Positions 1 to 11,597 of a DNA stretch of 55,506 nt are shown here, piece by piece. Source of the stretch: Paulinella micropora (taxonomy: Eukaryota > Cercozoa > Imbricatea > Euglyphida); contig BJOX01000356.1 in assembly GCA_009731375.1 (NCBI GenBank), positions 171,889-227,394 of the forward strand, in the 5' to 3' direction. Position numbers and translations under genes: made by a program. The notes under the pieces were generated by a model. That model was not told the origin of the DNA. It made no database searches and saw nothing but the letters and a program-made list of their open reading frames with translations. Within the stretch, counting starts at the first letter, position 1. Each line of letters begins with the position of its first letter.

Positions 1-1527
1 ATTCACCATCCACTTGACCTCCGCCTGCAGCTGACTGACCTCCTGTGACTTAGAGGCAAAAACATGGTAGCCCATCTTCTCTGCGAGCATCAGACCAATA
101 CTATCGACACACATGGCGTCGAACCGAGTAGACTGCAGCTTTCCCCAAAAAGCTGCCCACACCTCGCTTTGCATAAGCCATTCGTTGTCCACCGATGACT
201 GACAACGAAAGAACCTATCAGCCACTATGGCCACATCCTCAGGCGTATAAATGTTAGCTGAACGACAGACCCGACGTACCTCTGTCAGCCACATACGAAG
301 CTCAGAGATATGCCTAGGAATTGCAACCTTCTGATTGTCCAGAGCAAAAGCCTTCTGGTCACCCAGAAGGCGGTCCACATCCTTCTGGTGACGTTCAACA
401 GTACGACGTCGTTCCTCGTCGTTCTTTTCCATCTTACGGTTCCATGACGAAACCGCAAGCTTTCGTCGTCTGCCTGGCCATCCCAAGCCACAGCAAAATG
501 ATAAAAAGCTTTGGCCATATAAACGATGGCATCGACTACCAGCAATCGTTCCAACGTGACGAGATTTTCAGACGATCCCGCTGTAGCCCAAGTGGGCTTT
601 GTCCCTGAGACTGCCTTGTCCCAGAAGCCATCCATTGCGTCGAAAATGGGCGTGAACACGTCGTCTATTGAGAGCACTTTAGCCCCAACACCACTCTTGG
701 GCCGAAAAATAAAGTTGCCCATTGCGTGCACAGTGGGTGACACTCTGGCCCAAACCTGACTGTGAAACTGAGCAAACTTTTGCACTTCAGTCCATCTTGG
801 ATGCCCTTGATCCAAGACATCCCAAGACGGCCAACAGCCAACCAAGTCGTACACAGGCTGTCCGTGACGTTTGACAAAGTCACGAGAAAGGTCTCCAGCC
901 ATGGCAGTGGTGCCCCAGGCTTCAGCTTGGACTTGTCCCAACCTCGCTATTGAGATCGACCATTCCCTCCGTTGATGCCATCAATCTGGACGCATCCAGC
1001 CTCTCAGGCGTCCAGTAGTGGGTCCCCATGCCCACAGCTTCTGCAATCTGAACCACCATCTCTGCTGCCACCATAACATTGGCCACTGTGGTGCGTCCGA
1101 TCACAAGTGTGTCCCACACGTTCCTCGTCGAACCAGGCGAGATAGCATTAATGCATTGTCTGACCGTCTGCAATGCCTTTGTGGACGGTAACTGGTCCGC
1201 CCAACTATCACCTGTGAGACGAAACTGCCACATCGTCTTCAAATCGTCTTCCAGACGAGCAGAGATGAAGTGCAAAGAGGGAGGTGTTCCCCCTGTTGTC
1301 GACGAACTCGACGCTGTGAGGGCTCCTGCCCCCATAAAACGTGTACCAAGAGAGGAAGGTACCAAAGACCCACCCCCCCTAGTATACGCTGGTGTAGAAT
1401 AAGGGCTGCTTGCTGTCAACATCCTCCTCCTATTCTCACGTGGTAACATATCGAAATGAGAAAGAGAAGAGAGATGTGAGAAAGCAACAAATGACACACA
1501 CAGCACACACACACAACTGCTCCACAC
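1..1527 (-). pseudogene. gag-like ORF of an LTR element (partial, frameshifted)
   Basis: Reading leftwards, an ORF opens at about 1527 (an in-frame ATG also occurs near 1449), shifts frame near 930-950 and again near 430-445, and is then open to the window edge. The first part is Ser/Thr/Gly-rich. The last part (about 1-430) has a charged, coiled-coil-like stretch rich in Glu, Arg and Gln. I do not recognise a family. Its place just downstream of a candidate LTR, on the same strand as copia pol fragments at 31-32 kb, suggests a gag gene. That is inference from position only; a host gene is possible. Confidence 0.4.
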
Positions 1528-1923
1528 ACAGCTTATGAGTTATGCTGGTGACACCTGTTTCCTCCAACCGAATACAAAACAAATGTGCGTGCTCCTACAC
1601 CTCACACACAATCTGTTTCTATCCCTCTCCCCCTAAGGAGAGCTCAACTGTCTAAAGCAAAACTTGAAAAAGGTCAACACCCTTTTCTGTCGGAAATTCC
1701 GAGGTGTCAAAACCTCAAGAAAAACAAGGCAAGAAAAACGTGAGAACTTGAGCTTTTCGTGAACCTCACGAAAAGCAAAAGCAAAACCCCGTTCAATTTT
1801 TGTTAGTGGCTCCAGATGTAACCGGAACAGCTACTCTGACACTTAGTCGTACCTCAACTGGAGAGGGGCAGACCAAGCATAAGAGTCAAGTAACGACAAG
1901 CCGGACAACACTTGATGCCACTA

Positions 1924-3483
1924 TGTAATGTACGGGCCGGCCGACATGCCAGTCGGTTTATTAAGACGTATTATTAATGAAACCAATGAAAACAACCTTG
2001 GAAGCAAGCGGGCACGGCTGGCCGACGCGTGAGTCGGATCCGGGCTCGGAACGGCTGCAGACACGTGACTTAACCTGCCGCCACGGTCGGCCCGGCGCGA
2101 TGATCATATAGTATGGCTCGGAAAAATACTATTACTCAGAGTGAAATGGTAAACTTTGAACACTGTGGCACGATCACCGTAGGCTGCCACCGCTCTCGGC
2201 GGCCAGTTCCGACCGCTGTCGATCTATCAGGATTTATTAATATTTATTGATTTCCAAGTTGAGCCGAAACTAAAAGAAAAAAAGTATTGGTACGAGCTTG
2301 CTTGCGAATGAAAATTCACGACTCGCCAATGTGACATCAGTTGAAGTCTATACAGAGCCTTGAAAACTTAATTTCAATCACACGTTGTATATTTGGGCTG
2401 CATATGATGATTACGGATAGAATCAGAGTCACTGAGGATACAATACGTTATGATGCAATTATTGTCCTGCGGCAGTGCTCATCACTTGAAATAAACTCTG
2501 AAGTTTAAAAATGTGAAGTTGATAGGGGCAGACTGTCGCATACATGAACACACACATTCATGCGCGCGTTGATCGGTAATTACCCGGTCACTCACGGACC
2601 TAACTCGTATCTTTATTATCTACACGCCGGTTTGCAGGAAGATTCCGTAAGGAGACGCGATGCTCGGCGATCGACACTTTAATCCGCAAGTAGAATAGCA
2701 GAACTGACAATTCAGAGACAGTAGCGCAAACTGAATAAAAATGCGCAGTCATAACTGTAACTGTCACTCAATGATTATGATCCAATTCTCAATGCCAATA
2801 ATGGCCATTACGTTCGTTACACTTATTGACGAACTACGGCCATTTGACTAAACGAATAAAATACTTTCCCACTTATGAAAGTTACTACTAACGGTAAACG
2901 TAAATAACCATCCAACGCTCCCCCTTAGTTCTATGTCGATAATGCGATTAACGCGTAACGCTCGATATTAGATAATTGAGTCGATTACGACTTGCAATAA
3001 ACTTAGAAATTATGCATACGCGACTCAAAACGCAAAATGTCACTCTTCGTTGAAAGTCCTCAATCGTCCGACTCGTCGCCCAAAATAAAGCATCTCGATT
3101 AGAACAATCGATTAAATCGGTCCATTAGGTCCACATCGTGGGTAACATCGATTACGAACGTACAAATAGTGAAATGGTCCACTGTGACTCTGATTACTAG
3201 TACAATCTTAGTACTTTTCGCGTAAGTAGTAAATCAAATTACGAAGACGAAATTACGATAGGGACTGTCGAAGTGAGAACGTTGAAGTCGCTAGTTGAAG
3301 CAACACGAAGGTGTCAACGCGATCGTTGCGAGGCTCCCAATGAAATGGTATAATCCAATTAGGTAAATCGGCTGCCTCTTTGAAATTATAGTCCCGTTCT
3401 TGCCGTAGTGGCCGATTGAGCTTCACGCCTCTACGCTCCACTTACGCTCGAATTGAAGTCGGCGGGTCAATGTTAATTCAACA
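1924..3483 (-). repeat. Candidate long terminal repeat of a copia-type element (copy 1)
   Basis: Read on the - strand, the segment starts TGTTGAATTAACA at 3483 and ends CATTACA at 1924, giving TG...CA ends and a length of about 1560 bases. The bases just inside (TAGTGGCATCAAGTG) begin like a primer-binding site, and a gag-like ORF follows. Upstream, after removing the polinton, come about 120 bases of 3' UTR and the copia RNase H end. No second LTR is in the window, so the ends are inferred. No gene is credible inside. Confidence 0.5.
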
Positions 3484-3557
3484 GCTGCAACTTCCTGCTC
3501 AAAATAAAGACTGCAAAGAAAGAAAAGATAAAACTCACACAAAAGAACATCGTGAGT

Positions 3558-4168
3558 AGTAGTATAGGGTGCCACTTTGGGGCAAAGTTTCAATACATAC
3601 CCCCGGAGGAATCAAACTTATTCTATCGTCCTTACTCTTCATTTCGCAAACTAACAATACAGAAAGCAATTATAAGCAAATAAACCTTAGTGTTAAAAGT
3701 TAATTTCTATTTAAATAATTATAGAGACACATATATAGGATGAAGCCGTTCAGGATTTCAAAAGGTTGTGTAATGGTTAAGAATAATGAAAAAAGACCTA
3801 TGGTGAGAGTTCAATGGAGAGAAGGAGGAAAAGTTATGTGTAAGAGTTTCAGCATAGGAAAAGGCAAATCAAAAGAGCAAGCATTGGAAGAAGCAAATAA
3901 ATATCATAAAGAATTTGTAATACCTAAATATGAAGAATGGAAAATAAACTACGGCCGTGAAAGAAAAGCAATTAAAAATAAAAAAATCAAGAAATGGATA
4001 ATCAAAAGTTATATTTGTGAATGTGGAGCAGAGATTACAAATGGAAGTAAATGTAAGCATAAGAAATCTAATAAGCATAAAGAAAATGTAAAATCATTTA
4101 AATAAATAAATAATATTACAATAAAAGATGACAGCTATTCTACGACAGGCGGACAAGGAATTGAAGGA
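3558..4168 (+). mobile_element. Duplicate left end of the polinton (assembly copy)
   Basis: Contains the left terminal inverted repeat (3558-3702), a full copy of the AP2/zinc-finger ORF (3740-4105), and 41 bases of the next ORF before the N gap. GTGAGT at 3552-3557 is the matching target-site copy. See the entry for 6241-30847. Confidence 0.8.
3740..4105 (+). CDS. AP2-like DNA-binding / zinc-finger protein (assembly copy)
   Basis: Same 121-aa product as 6423-6788, without a difference. It is probably an artefact of duplicated contig ends rather than a second gene. Confidence 0.7.
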   Translation: MKPFRISKGCVMVKNNEKRPMVRVQWREGGKVMCKSFSIGKGKSKEQALEEANKYHKEFVIPKYEEWKINYGRERKAIKNKKIKKWIIKSYICECGAEITNGSKCKHKKSNKHKENVKSFK

Positions 4169-4606
4169 NNNNNNNNNNCGACACACACAGCACACACACA
4201 ACTGCTCCACACACAGCTTATGAGTTATGCTGGTGACACCTGTTTCCTCCAACCGAATACAAAACAAATGTGCGTGCTCCTACACCTCACACAATCTGTT
4301 TCTATCCCTCTCCCCCTAAGGAGAGCTCAACTGTCTAAAGCAAAACTTGAAAAAGGTCAACACCCTTTTCTGTCGGAAATTCCGAGGTGTCAAAACCTCA
4401 AGAAAAACAAGGCAAGAAAAACGTGAGAACTTGAGCTTTTCGTGAACCTCACGAAAAGCAAAAGCAAAACCCCGTTCAATTTTTGTTAGTGGCTCCAGAT
4501 GTAACCGGAACAGCTACTCTGACACTTAGTCGTACCTCAACTGGAGAGGGGCAGACCAAGCATAAGAGTCAAGTAACGACAAGCCGGACAACACTTGATG
4601 CCACTA

Positions 4607-6166
4607 TGTAATGTACGGGCCGGCCGACATGCCAGTCGGTTTATTAAGACGTATTATTAATGAAACCAATGAAAACAACCTTGGAAGCAAGCGGGCACGG
4701 CTGGCCGACGCGTGAGTCGGATCCGGGCTCGGAACGGCTGCAGACACGTGACTTAACCTGCCGCCACGGTCGGCCCGGCGCGATGATCATATAGTATGGC
4801 TCGGAAAAATACTATTACTCAGAGTGAAATGGTAAACTTTGAACACTGTGGCACGATCACCGTAGGCTGCCACCGCTCTCGGCGGCCAGTTCCGACCGCT
4901 GTCGATCTATCAGGATTTATTAATATTTATTGATTTCCAAGTTGAGCCGAAACTAAAAGAAAAAAAGTATTGGTACGAGCTTGCTTGCGAATGAAAATTC
5001 ACGACTCGCCAATGTGACATCAGTTGAAGTCTATACAGAGCCTTGAAAACTTAATTTCAATCACACGTTGTATATTTGGGCTGCATATGATGATTACGGA
5101 TAGAATCAGAGTCACTGAGGATACAATACGTTATGATGCAATTATTGTCCTGCGGCAGTGCTCATCACTTGAAATAAACTCTGAAGTTTAAAAATGTGAA
5201 GTTGATAGGGGCAGACTGTCGCATACATGAACACACACATTCATGCGCGCGTTGATCGGTAATTACCCGGTCACTCACGGACCTAACTCGTATCTTTATT
5301 ATCTACACGCCGGTTTGCAGGAAGATTCCGTAAGGAGACGCGATGCTCGGCGATCGACACTTTAATCCGCAAGTAGAATAGCAGAACTGACAATTCAGAG
5401 ACAGTAGCGCAAACTGAATAAAAATGCGCAGTCATAACTGTAACTGTCACTCAATGATTATGATCCAATTCTCAATGCCAATAATGGCCATTACGTTCGT
5501 TACACTTATTGACGAACTACGGCCATTTGACTAAACGAATAAAATACTTTCCCACTTATGAAAGTTACTACTAACGGTAAACGTAAATAACCATCCAACG
5601 CTCCCCCTTAGTTCTATGTCGATAATGCGATTAACGCGTAACGCTCGATATTAGATAATTGAGTCGATTACGACTTGCAATAAACTTAGAAATTATGCAT
5701 ACGCGACTCAAAACGCAAAATGTCACTCTTCGTTGAAAGTCCTCAATCGTCCGACTCGTCGCCCAAAATAAAGCATCTCGATTAGAACAATCGATTAAAT
5801 CGGTCCATTAGGTCCACATCGTGGGTAACATCGATTACGAACGTACAAATAGTGAAATGGTCCACTGTGACTCTGATTACTAGTACAATCTTAGTACTTT
5901 TCGCGTAAGTAGTAAATCAAATTACGAAGACGAAATTACGATAGGGACTGTCGAAGTGAGAACGTTGAAGTCGCTAGTTGAAGCAACACGAAGGTGTCAA
6001 CGCGATCGTTGCGAGGCTCCCAATGAAATGGTATAATCCAATTAGGTAAATCGGCTGCCTCTTTGAAATTATAGTCCCGTTCTTGCCGTAGTGGCCGATT
6101 GAGCTTCACGCCTCTACGCTCCACTTACGCTCGAATTGAAGTCGGCGGGTCAATGTTAATTCAACA
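4607..6166 (-). repeat. Candidate long terminal repeat (copy 2 of the assembly duplication)
   Basis: Identical to 1924-3483 at offset 2683. It directly precedes the left flank of the polinton (target-site copy at 6235-6240). It is probably the same genomic LTR assembled twice. Confidence 0.5.
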
Positions 6167-6234
6167 GCTGCAACTTCCTGCTCAAAATAAAGACTGCAAA
6201 GAAAGAAAAGATAAAACTCACACAAAAGAACATC

Positions 6235-6240
6235 GTGAGT
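6235..6240. other. Left target-site duplication GTGAGT of the polinton
   Basis: Six bases immediately outside the left inverted repeat, identical and in direct orientation to 30848-30853 outside the right one. A 5-6 bp duplication is usual for polintons and retrovirus-like integrases. Confidence 0.9.
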
Positions 6241-6385
6241 AGTAGTATAGGGTGCCACTTTGGGGCAAAGTTTCAATACATACCCCCGGAGGAATCAAAC
6301 TTATTCTATCGTCCTTACTCTTCATTTCGCAAACTAACAATACAGAAAGCAATTATAAGCAAATAAACCTTAGTGTTAAAAGTTA
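6241..6385 (+). repeat. Left terminal inverted repeat of the polinton
   Basis: Starts AGTAGTATAGGGTGCC and matches the reverse complement of 30704-30847 with a few substitutions and a one-base length difference. The match stops at the end of a run reading gttaaaagtta. Confidence 0.92.
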
Positions 6386-6422
6386 ATTTCTATTTAAATA
6401 ATTATAGAGACACATATATAGG

Positions 6423-6788
6423 ATGAAGCCGTTCAGGATTTCAAAAGGTTGTGTAATGGTTAAGAATAATGAAAAAAGACCTATGGTGAGAGTTCAATGG
6501 AGAGAAGGAGGAAAAGTTATGTGTAAGAGTTTCAGCATAGGAAAAGGCAAATCAAAAGAGCAAGCATTGGAAGAAGCAAATAAATATCATAAAGAATTTG
6601 TAATACCTAAATATGAAGAATGGAAAATAAACTACGGCCGTGAAAGAAAAGCAATTAAAAATAAAAAAATCAAGAAATGGATAATCAAAAGTTATATTTG
6701 TGAATGTGGAGCAGAGATTACAAATGGAAGTAAATGTAAGCATAAGAAATCTAATAAGCATAAAGAAAATGTAAAATCATTTAAATAA
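6423..6788 (+). CDS. AP2-like DNA-binding domain plus zinc-finger-like C terminus
   Basis: This 121-aa basic protein has a central stretch (about residues 18-55: RPMVRVQWREGG, then KSFSIGKGKSKEQAL) that resembles the three-strand-plus-helix pattern of AP2/integrase arm-type DNA-binding domains. The C terminus (about 90-115) has CECG...C.H..SN.H, a likely zinc-binding Cys/His cluster. It is the first gene inside the left inverted repeat, with an AT-rich tatatagg upstream of its ATG. A role in binding element DNA or regulating transcription is inference; the exact family is uncertain. Confidence 0.7.
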   Translation: MKPFRISKGCVMVKNNEKRPMVRVQWREGGKVMCKSFSIGKGKSKEQALEEANKYHKEFVIPKYEEWKINYGRERKAIKNKKIKKWIIKSYICECGAEITNGSKCKHKKSNKHKENVKSFK

Positions 6789-6810
6789 ATAAATAATATT
6801 ACAATAAAAG

Positions 6811-7047
6811 ATGACAGCTATTCTACGACAGGCGGACAAGGAATTGAAGGAACTATATAACAAACATTTTCCAGAAGCACAAGCGGAAGACACAAGAATT
6901 TTGGTATATACAAAAAAAGAAACCCTTCAAAGATACAGCAAGGCAATTAAGTTTTGGACAGAGCAAAGAGATAAAGCATTATCTGAACCTTCAACTTCTT
7001 TAAAATCTGTAAATGGAGAATATGTGATGAAGCAGTTGAGGAACTAA
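6811..7047 (+). CDS. Small hypothetical protein, 78 aa
   Basis: The start ATG lies just after an AT-rich tract 22 bases past the previous stop. The product is charged and mostly helical, with no family I recognise and no membrane segment. Codon use and AT content match neighbouring polinton genes, and the + orientation fits a gene cluster ahead of the polymerase. Confidence 0.55.
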   Translation: MTAILRQADKELKELYNKHFPEAQAEDTRILVYTKKETLQRYSKAIKFWTEQRDKALSEPSTSLKSVNGEYVMKQLRN

Positions 7048-7120
7048 AATTAAGGGCTATGATAATGTTGAATTAAAGAAGTAAAATCATTTTAAAGAAA
7101 TAAACATTATTACATATACA

Positions 7121-7297
7121 ATGGGGAGGCAAAAAAATCTTACAATTGAAGACAGACAAAAAGCAAACAACGAAAAGGCTGTAGCATATTATTACAGAAA
7201 TAAAGATGAAATAAATAAAAAGAGAAAGGAACATCTAAAAGAACAAAATAGGAAACTTAAAGAATATGAGGAAATAATTAAATCAAAATCAATATAA
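7121..7297 (+). CDS. Small Lys/Glu-rich helical protein, 58 aa
   Basis: The ATG is preceded by acatataca, a motif seen before several genes of this element. The product has a YYYRNKDEINKKRKEHLK stretch, a basic helical pattern common in small proteins of protist viruses, probably nucleic-acid-binding. It lies between the 78-aa ORF and the polymerase on the same strand. Function is unknown. Confidence 0.55.
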   Translation: MGRQKNLTIEDRQKANNEKAVAYYYRNKDEINKKRKEHLKEQNRKLKEYEEIIKSKSI

Positions 7298-7333
7298 AAA
7301 ACAAAATAAACAATTATTTTTTTCACCGTCGAA

Positions 7334-10300
7334 ATGATTTCAATTCCGACGGGATTTCATGTTAAAGACAAGGACACAAAATCAATTATGAGATTAAATC
7401 AATCAGGGGTAGGGATGTGCTATATATCAAACCAAAAACAAGGCGGTATAAGATAGATACACAGACAGCCCAAAATTACTTAAACCAAGCAAGAGGCGCT
7501 GTGTATTTTGAGCACCACACTATACCAATAGCACCGCCCTTACCAAACATTGAAGAAAAGAAAGATAGAAAAGAAAATGTCAAAGACTTGATGCGGTATG
7601 GGAATTACGAAATCAAGCGAGATGACAGAAAGGAACACAAATTAGGAATTAACGAAAGTATTTATTCGGTTAGGTTGAATGGAAACTTTCGTTCATTTAC
7701 TATGCGAGATGGTATAAAATTTGTTGATATTATTTTGAATGACTTTCTCAAAAGACAAAATCCAAATAATATGGTTAATTTAGGGATTGAATTTGTAGAT
7801 TATTATAGAAAGGTATCTATGGGACTTCATAAGATTAATCAAATTTCTGTAGATGATGTCTTAGAAAGATTGTCGGCAATATTTCAGAGCAACGAATTTT
7901 TATATACAGACGAAAAATGCACTAATTTAGATAAATTAAGGTTTGTATTAAAATCTGTTAAGATGCAGACCGGCGGGACAAGGCTTCAGGTTTTGAATAA
8001 ATTAGATGTCTATAAAAAGAAAGGAGTAATTCAAAGCAAAAATGACGACAACATATGCTTAGCTAGGGCGATCGTTGTTGTGAAAGCTAAAAAAGAAAAA
8101 CATCCTAAATACAACGATTTACTTAGGGGGCGAAAAATTCAAGAGGAGTTAGCCAAAGAACTACACAACAAAGCAAATGTAATTGAGGATGTGTGCGGTA
8201 TTCCAGAAATTAATACCTTTGCAAATTTCATTAAGTATAACTTGGTTATTGTTGAATTCCCTGACAAAATCGTTTATAAAACAGAACTTGAAGATGAGAA
8301 AGGAGAACGGCTTACAAACCTATACATTCTTAAAACAGAAGGCCACTACGATGCCATAACTAATATGAAATCTATGGTAGGAAAAAAAGAATTTCTGTGC
8401 GTTATGTTTCAGAGGCTATATGGAAAGACACGCCTGTGAAAGTAAATGTGGCATCTGTGAAACAAAAGGATGTTTAGGTATTAATGACATAAGTGAATGG
8501 AAGGAATGTCATTCCTGCTGTAGAAACTTTCCTAATAAGCAATGCTTTGAACATCATAAAGGAACTACTTGTGATATCAAAGCGAAATGTAAGGGATGTG
8601 GCTTAAACTACAGGAAGAATGATATTCATAAGTGCGGGTATGCTAAGTGCCGTAATTGTAAGGAACTGAAACCGCTTGAACATCAATGCGAGATTACAAA
8701 GAAAGAAATCTTACAGCCTTCTGAGAAATACATATTCTTTGATTTTGAAGCTACACAGGACACTGGCGAGCATATCGTAAATTACACGGAAAGCCAGTAT
8801 TTTGATGAAAAGCAATTACCCGTTATCCATAAGAATATTAAAGATTTCTGTGTGTGGGCTTTTGATATCAAGCACAGAGGCTATACATTCATAGCACACA
8901 ATGCCAGAGGTTATGATTGTCAGTTTATACTTCGTTGGTTAGTTGAACAAAATCAGACACCATTCGTTATTTATCAAGGCGGTAAAATTATGATGATGAC
9001 GATTGGAAGCAACGGCAACAAATACCGCTTCATTGATAGTCTCAGTTTCTTGACGATGCCCTTATCAGAGTTTCCTAAAACCTTTGGACTGGCAGAACTT
9101 AAAAAAGGTTTCTTTCCTCACTTCTTCAATACCGCTAAAAATAAAAACTATGTCGGAGTTATGCCACATAAGAAACATTACGGCTACGACACTATGAAAG
9201 AAGATAAGAGAAAGGAGTTTCTGGAATGGTATCAAGAGCAGGTAAGCAGTCATAACCACTTTGATATGGCTAAGGAAATAGCAGAGTATTGTCATAGCGA
9301 TGTTGATATTTTAAGAAAGGGCTGTATGGATTTTAGAAAGCAGTTTTTAGAGTTCGGTATTGACCCTTTTCAATATACTACAATCGCGAGTTGTGTTATG
9401 GCCTTATACAGAGCAGACTATATGCCAGAGAACTCAATCGCTGTTTTGAAGGCGGAAAAACAGAACAGGATGACTTCAAGGGTATGTGTTGAATGGTTGG
9501 CTTACAGGGCAAGATTAGATAAGACAGACATTAAACACGCATTCAATGGTGGTGAAAAAATGTTTAATCTGTCTGGCACCAAAGTGTATGTGGATGGATG
9601 GGATGAGAATAACAAAACCGCTTACGAGTTTTATGGGTGTCATTGGCACGGCTGTCAGAAATGCTTTAACAGAAGCACAATGAACATTAGGAAAATAAAA
9701 CTATGGGCGAACTACACAAGGAAACACAGATGAGAGAAAGACAATTAAAAGAAAAGGTCAGGGTTGTAGCCATATGGGAATGTGAATGGAGGATTATGAA
9801 AACAAGCGAAAGTTTAGCGGAAGACACAAACGAACGGATTATTGAACAGGAAGGCTTAATAGCACGAGAAGCAATGTTTGGGGGCAGAACAGATGCTTTA
9901 ACTCTATATTGGAAAGCCAGACACAGCAATGAATATGCGAACTACATTGATGTATTTTCATTATATCCGACCGTAATGTATTATGACCCATACCCCAGCG
10001 GACACCACAGCATTCATAGACCAACTAATGAAGGAGAACAAAAAGATATGAAGAACAAAATTATCCAAGAGGAATATTTCGGATGAGCAAAAATTAAAAT
10101 GCTACCGCCGAGAGGATTAATTCACCCAGTCTTACCTAAGGCCGACAGAGGTAAGATGATGTATTACTTATGTAATAAATGCGGAACAAGCAACCAAAAG
10201 GGAGAATGTGAGCATACAGATAATGAACGAGCACTAACAGGCACTTGGGCTACTCCTGAGTACATAAACAATATGGAAGCGAAGATGGGTGTTAGAATGG

Positions 10301-11153
10301 ATAAAGATAAAATAAGAAGAACTCAGGACGGCGGGCGGTTGCTAAGTTGTGCTTGAATTCATTGTGGGGGAACTTTGGAGAAAAGCAGAACAAAACACAA
10401 AACAAAATTATCAATGACAAGGATACTTTATACAAGGTCATAAATGATAAATCTGTTGATAACATTAATATCAATATTATCAATGACCAAATCATAGAAG
10501 TAAGTTATGATTTGAAACAAGATGCTGTGAGCGACCCTATCAAAACAAATATTATTGTAGCTATCTTTACTACCGCACACGCCAGAATGAGACTTTATGA
10601 TAAGATGGATGAGCTTGGAGATAGAGTATTATGCCACGACACAGACAGCATAATATATACTACAAATAAGGAAAATGGTGAAACTGATGTGGAAACAGGA
10701 GACCAATTAGGAGAATGGACAGACGAACTACACGGGGCTAAAATAAAAACCTTTGTGGGAGGCGGGCCGAAATGTTATGGATACTTATTAGATAATGGTA
10801 AAGCCAGTATGAAAGTAAAAGGATTTAGTATGAACTATGAAAGCAACAAAGCCTTAAATCTCGTTAATATGTTTAGTGTGATAAGTTGTGGATTGGATAT
10901 CAAGGATACGAAGTTATTTGAAAGTGGTAATAAGGAATTAGTCGGTTTATTAAAATCTGACGAAGAAAGATGTATCGCCAAACGAATTGAGAAATCAGGC
11001 AAGGTATTAATCGTGGAAAACAGCAAGATAACAAGAGACAAACAACAGAAAAAAATAACGAGTGAATACTTAGAAAAAATATTCAGCTTTACTTACACTA
11101 AAAGAAATATTATTGTAGATAATGCGATTGAAATTAGACCGTTTGGATATTAA
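7334..11153 (+). pseudogene. polB: Protein-primed DNA polymerase family B (pPolB), broken
   Basis: Would replicate the element by protein priming. From about 8430 comes a Cys-rich zinc-finger region (CGIC, CHSCC, CKGC, CRNC). The exonuclease follows, with FFDFEAT (Exo I), FIAHNARGYD (Exo II) and YCHSDVDIL (Exo III). Palm motifs are DVFSLYPTVM near 9945, LNSLWGNFG near 10350 and HDTDS near 10640. The frame changes near 7417, 8420-8439 and 9700-9730, there is a stop at 10084, and it changes again near 10345. Between TGTWATPEY (about 10240) and LNSLWG only about 30 residues remain, where polinton polymerases usually have clearly more, so part of the fingers/palm seems deleted. The start at 7334 is chosen because its reading joins the next ORF by one shift. 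Confidence 0.93.
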
Positions 11154-11239
11154 TGATATTTGTGATGGGACGAAGTAAGAATACAATATTAATTAATTAA
11201 TTTTTTTCCATAAAATTTTTTACCAGTCTATATAGACCA

Positions 11240-11524
11240 ATGACTACCCTTAATAGACTATCTGAAAAATTTGAACAACTTTCAATTGAGAAGAATAAGG
11301 AATTCTTTTCAGTAAAAGATGTACAAAAGATAATTGATGATGAAATTAAGGCAATCGAAAAAAGTAGAGAAGGAAAGCCAAAAGATATTTTCCCGTTTGG
11401 TAAATACAAAGGTAAGAAAATTCAAGATGTAGCAGTTATCGATAAGCCATATTTTGAATGGGTTATGAAACAGCCGTGGTTTGAGAAATTTACAGACAAA
11501 AGAGAAGTAAAAAAATATTTATGA
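11240..11524 (+). CDS. Exonuclease X C-terminal-like (DUF3820-type) small protein
   Basis: A 94-aa intact ORF. Residues about 50-85 read FPFGKYKGKKIQDVA then PYFEWVMKQPWF, the FGKYKG...YLxW pattern of the small domain found at the C terminus of exodeoxyribonuclease X-like enzymes and alone in many viral proteins. The N-terminal half is helical. It follows the polymerase on the same strand after a sequence containing tatata, and faces the - strand structural genes, so it closes the replication block. A role in DNA metabolism is inferred. Confidence 0.65.
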   Translation: MTTLNRLSEKFEQLSIEKNKEFFSVKDVQKIIDDEIKAIEKSREGKPKDIFPFGKYKGKKIQDVAVIDKPYFEWVMKQPWFEKFTDKREVKKYL

Positions 11525-11597
11525 TTGATATTTTACTTACCGCTATCGCTTTCCGTTTATTATTCTTTTGCTTTTTTGCTCCACCCATCCATCCACT

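Larger units (their letters stand above)
1494..6851. repeat. 2.67-kb segment present twice across a 10-N gap (assembly duplication)
   Basis: Bases 1494-4168 recur at 4179-6851, with a constant offset of 2683 apart from the length of two CA runs near the start. The copies are separated by ten Ns at 4169-4178. Copy 1 stops in mid-gene and copy 2 continues into it. This is the pattern of two overlapping contig ends placed side by side, so the true sequence probably has one copy. Confidence 0.85.

Noticed and set aside
3253-3441. 62-aa ORF in the candidate LTR (also at 5936-6124)
   Set aside because: Short, no recognisable content, inside a repeat; its duplication comes from the assembly.
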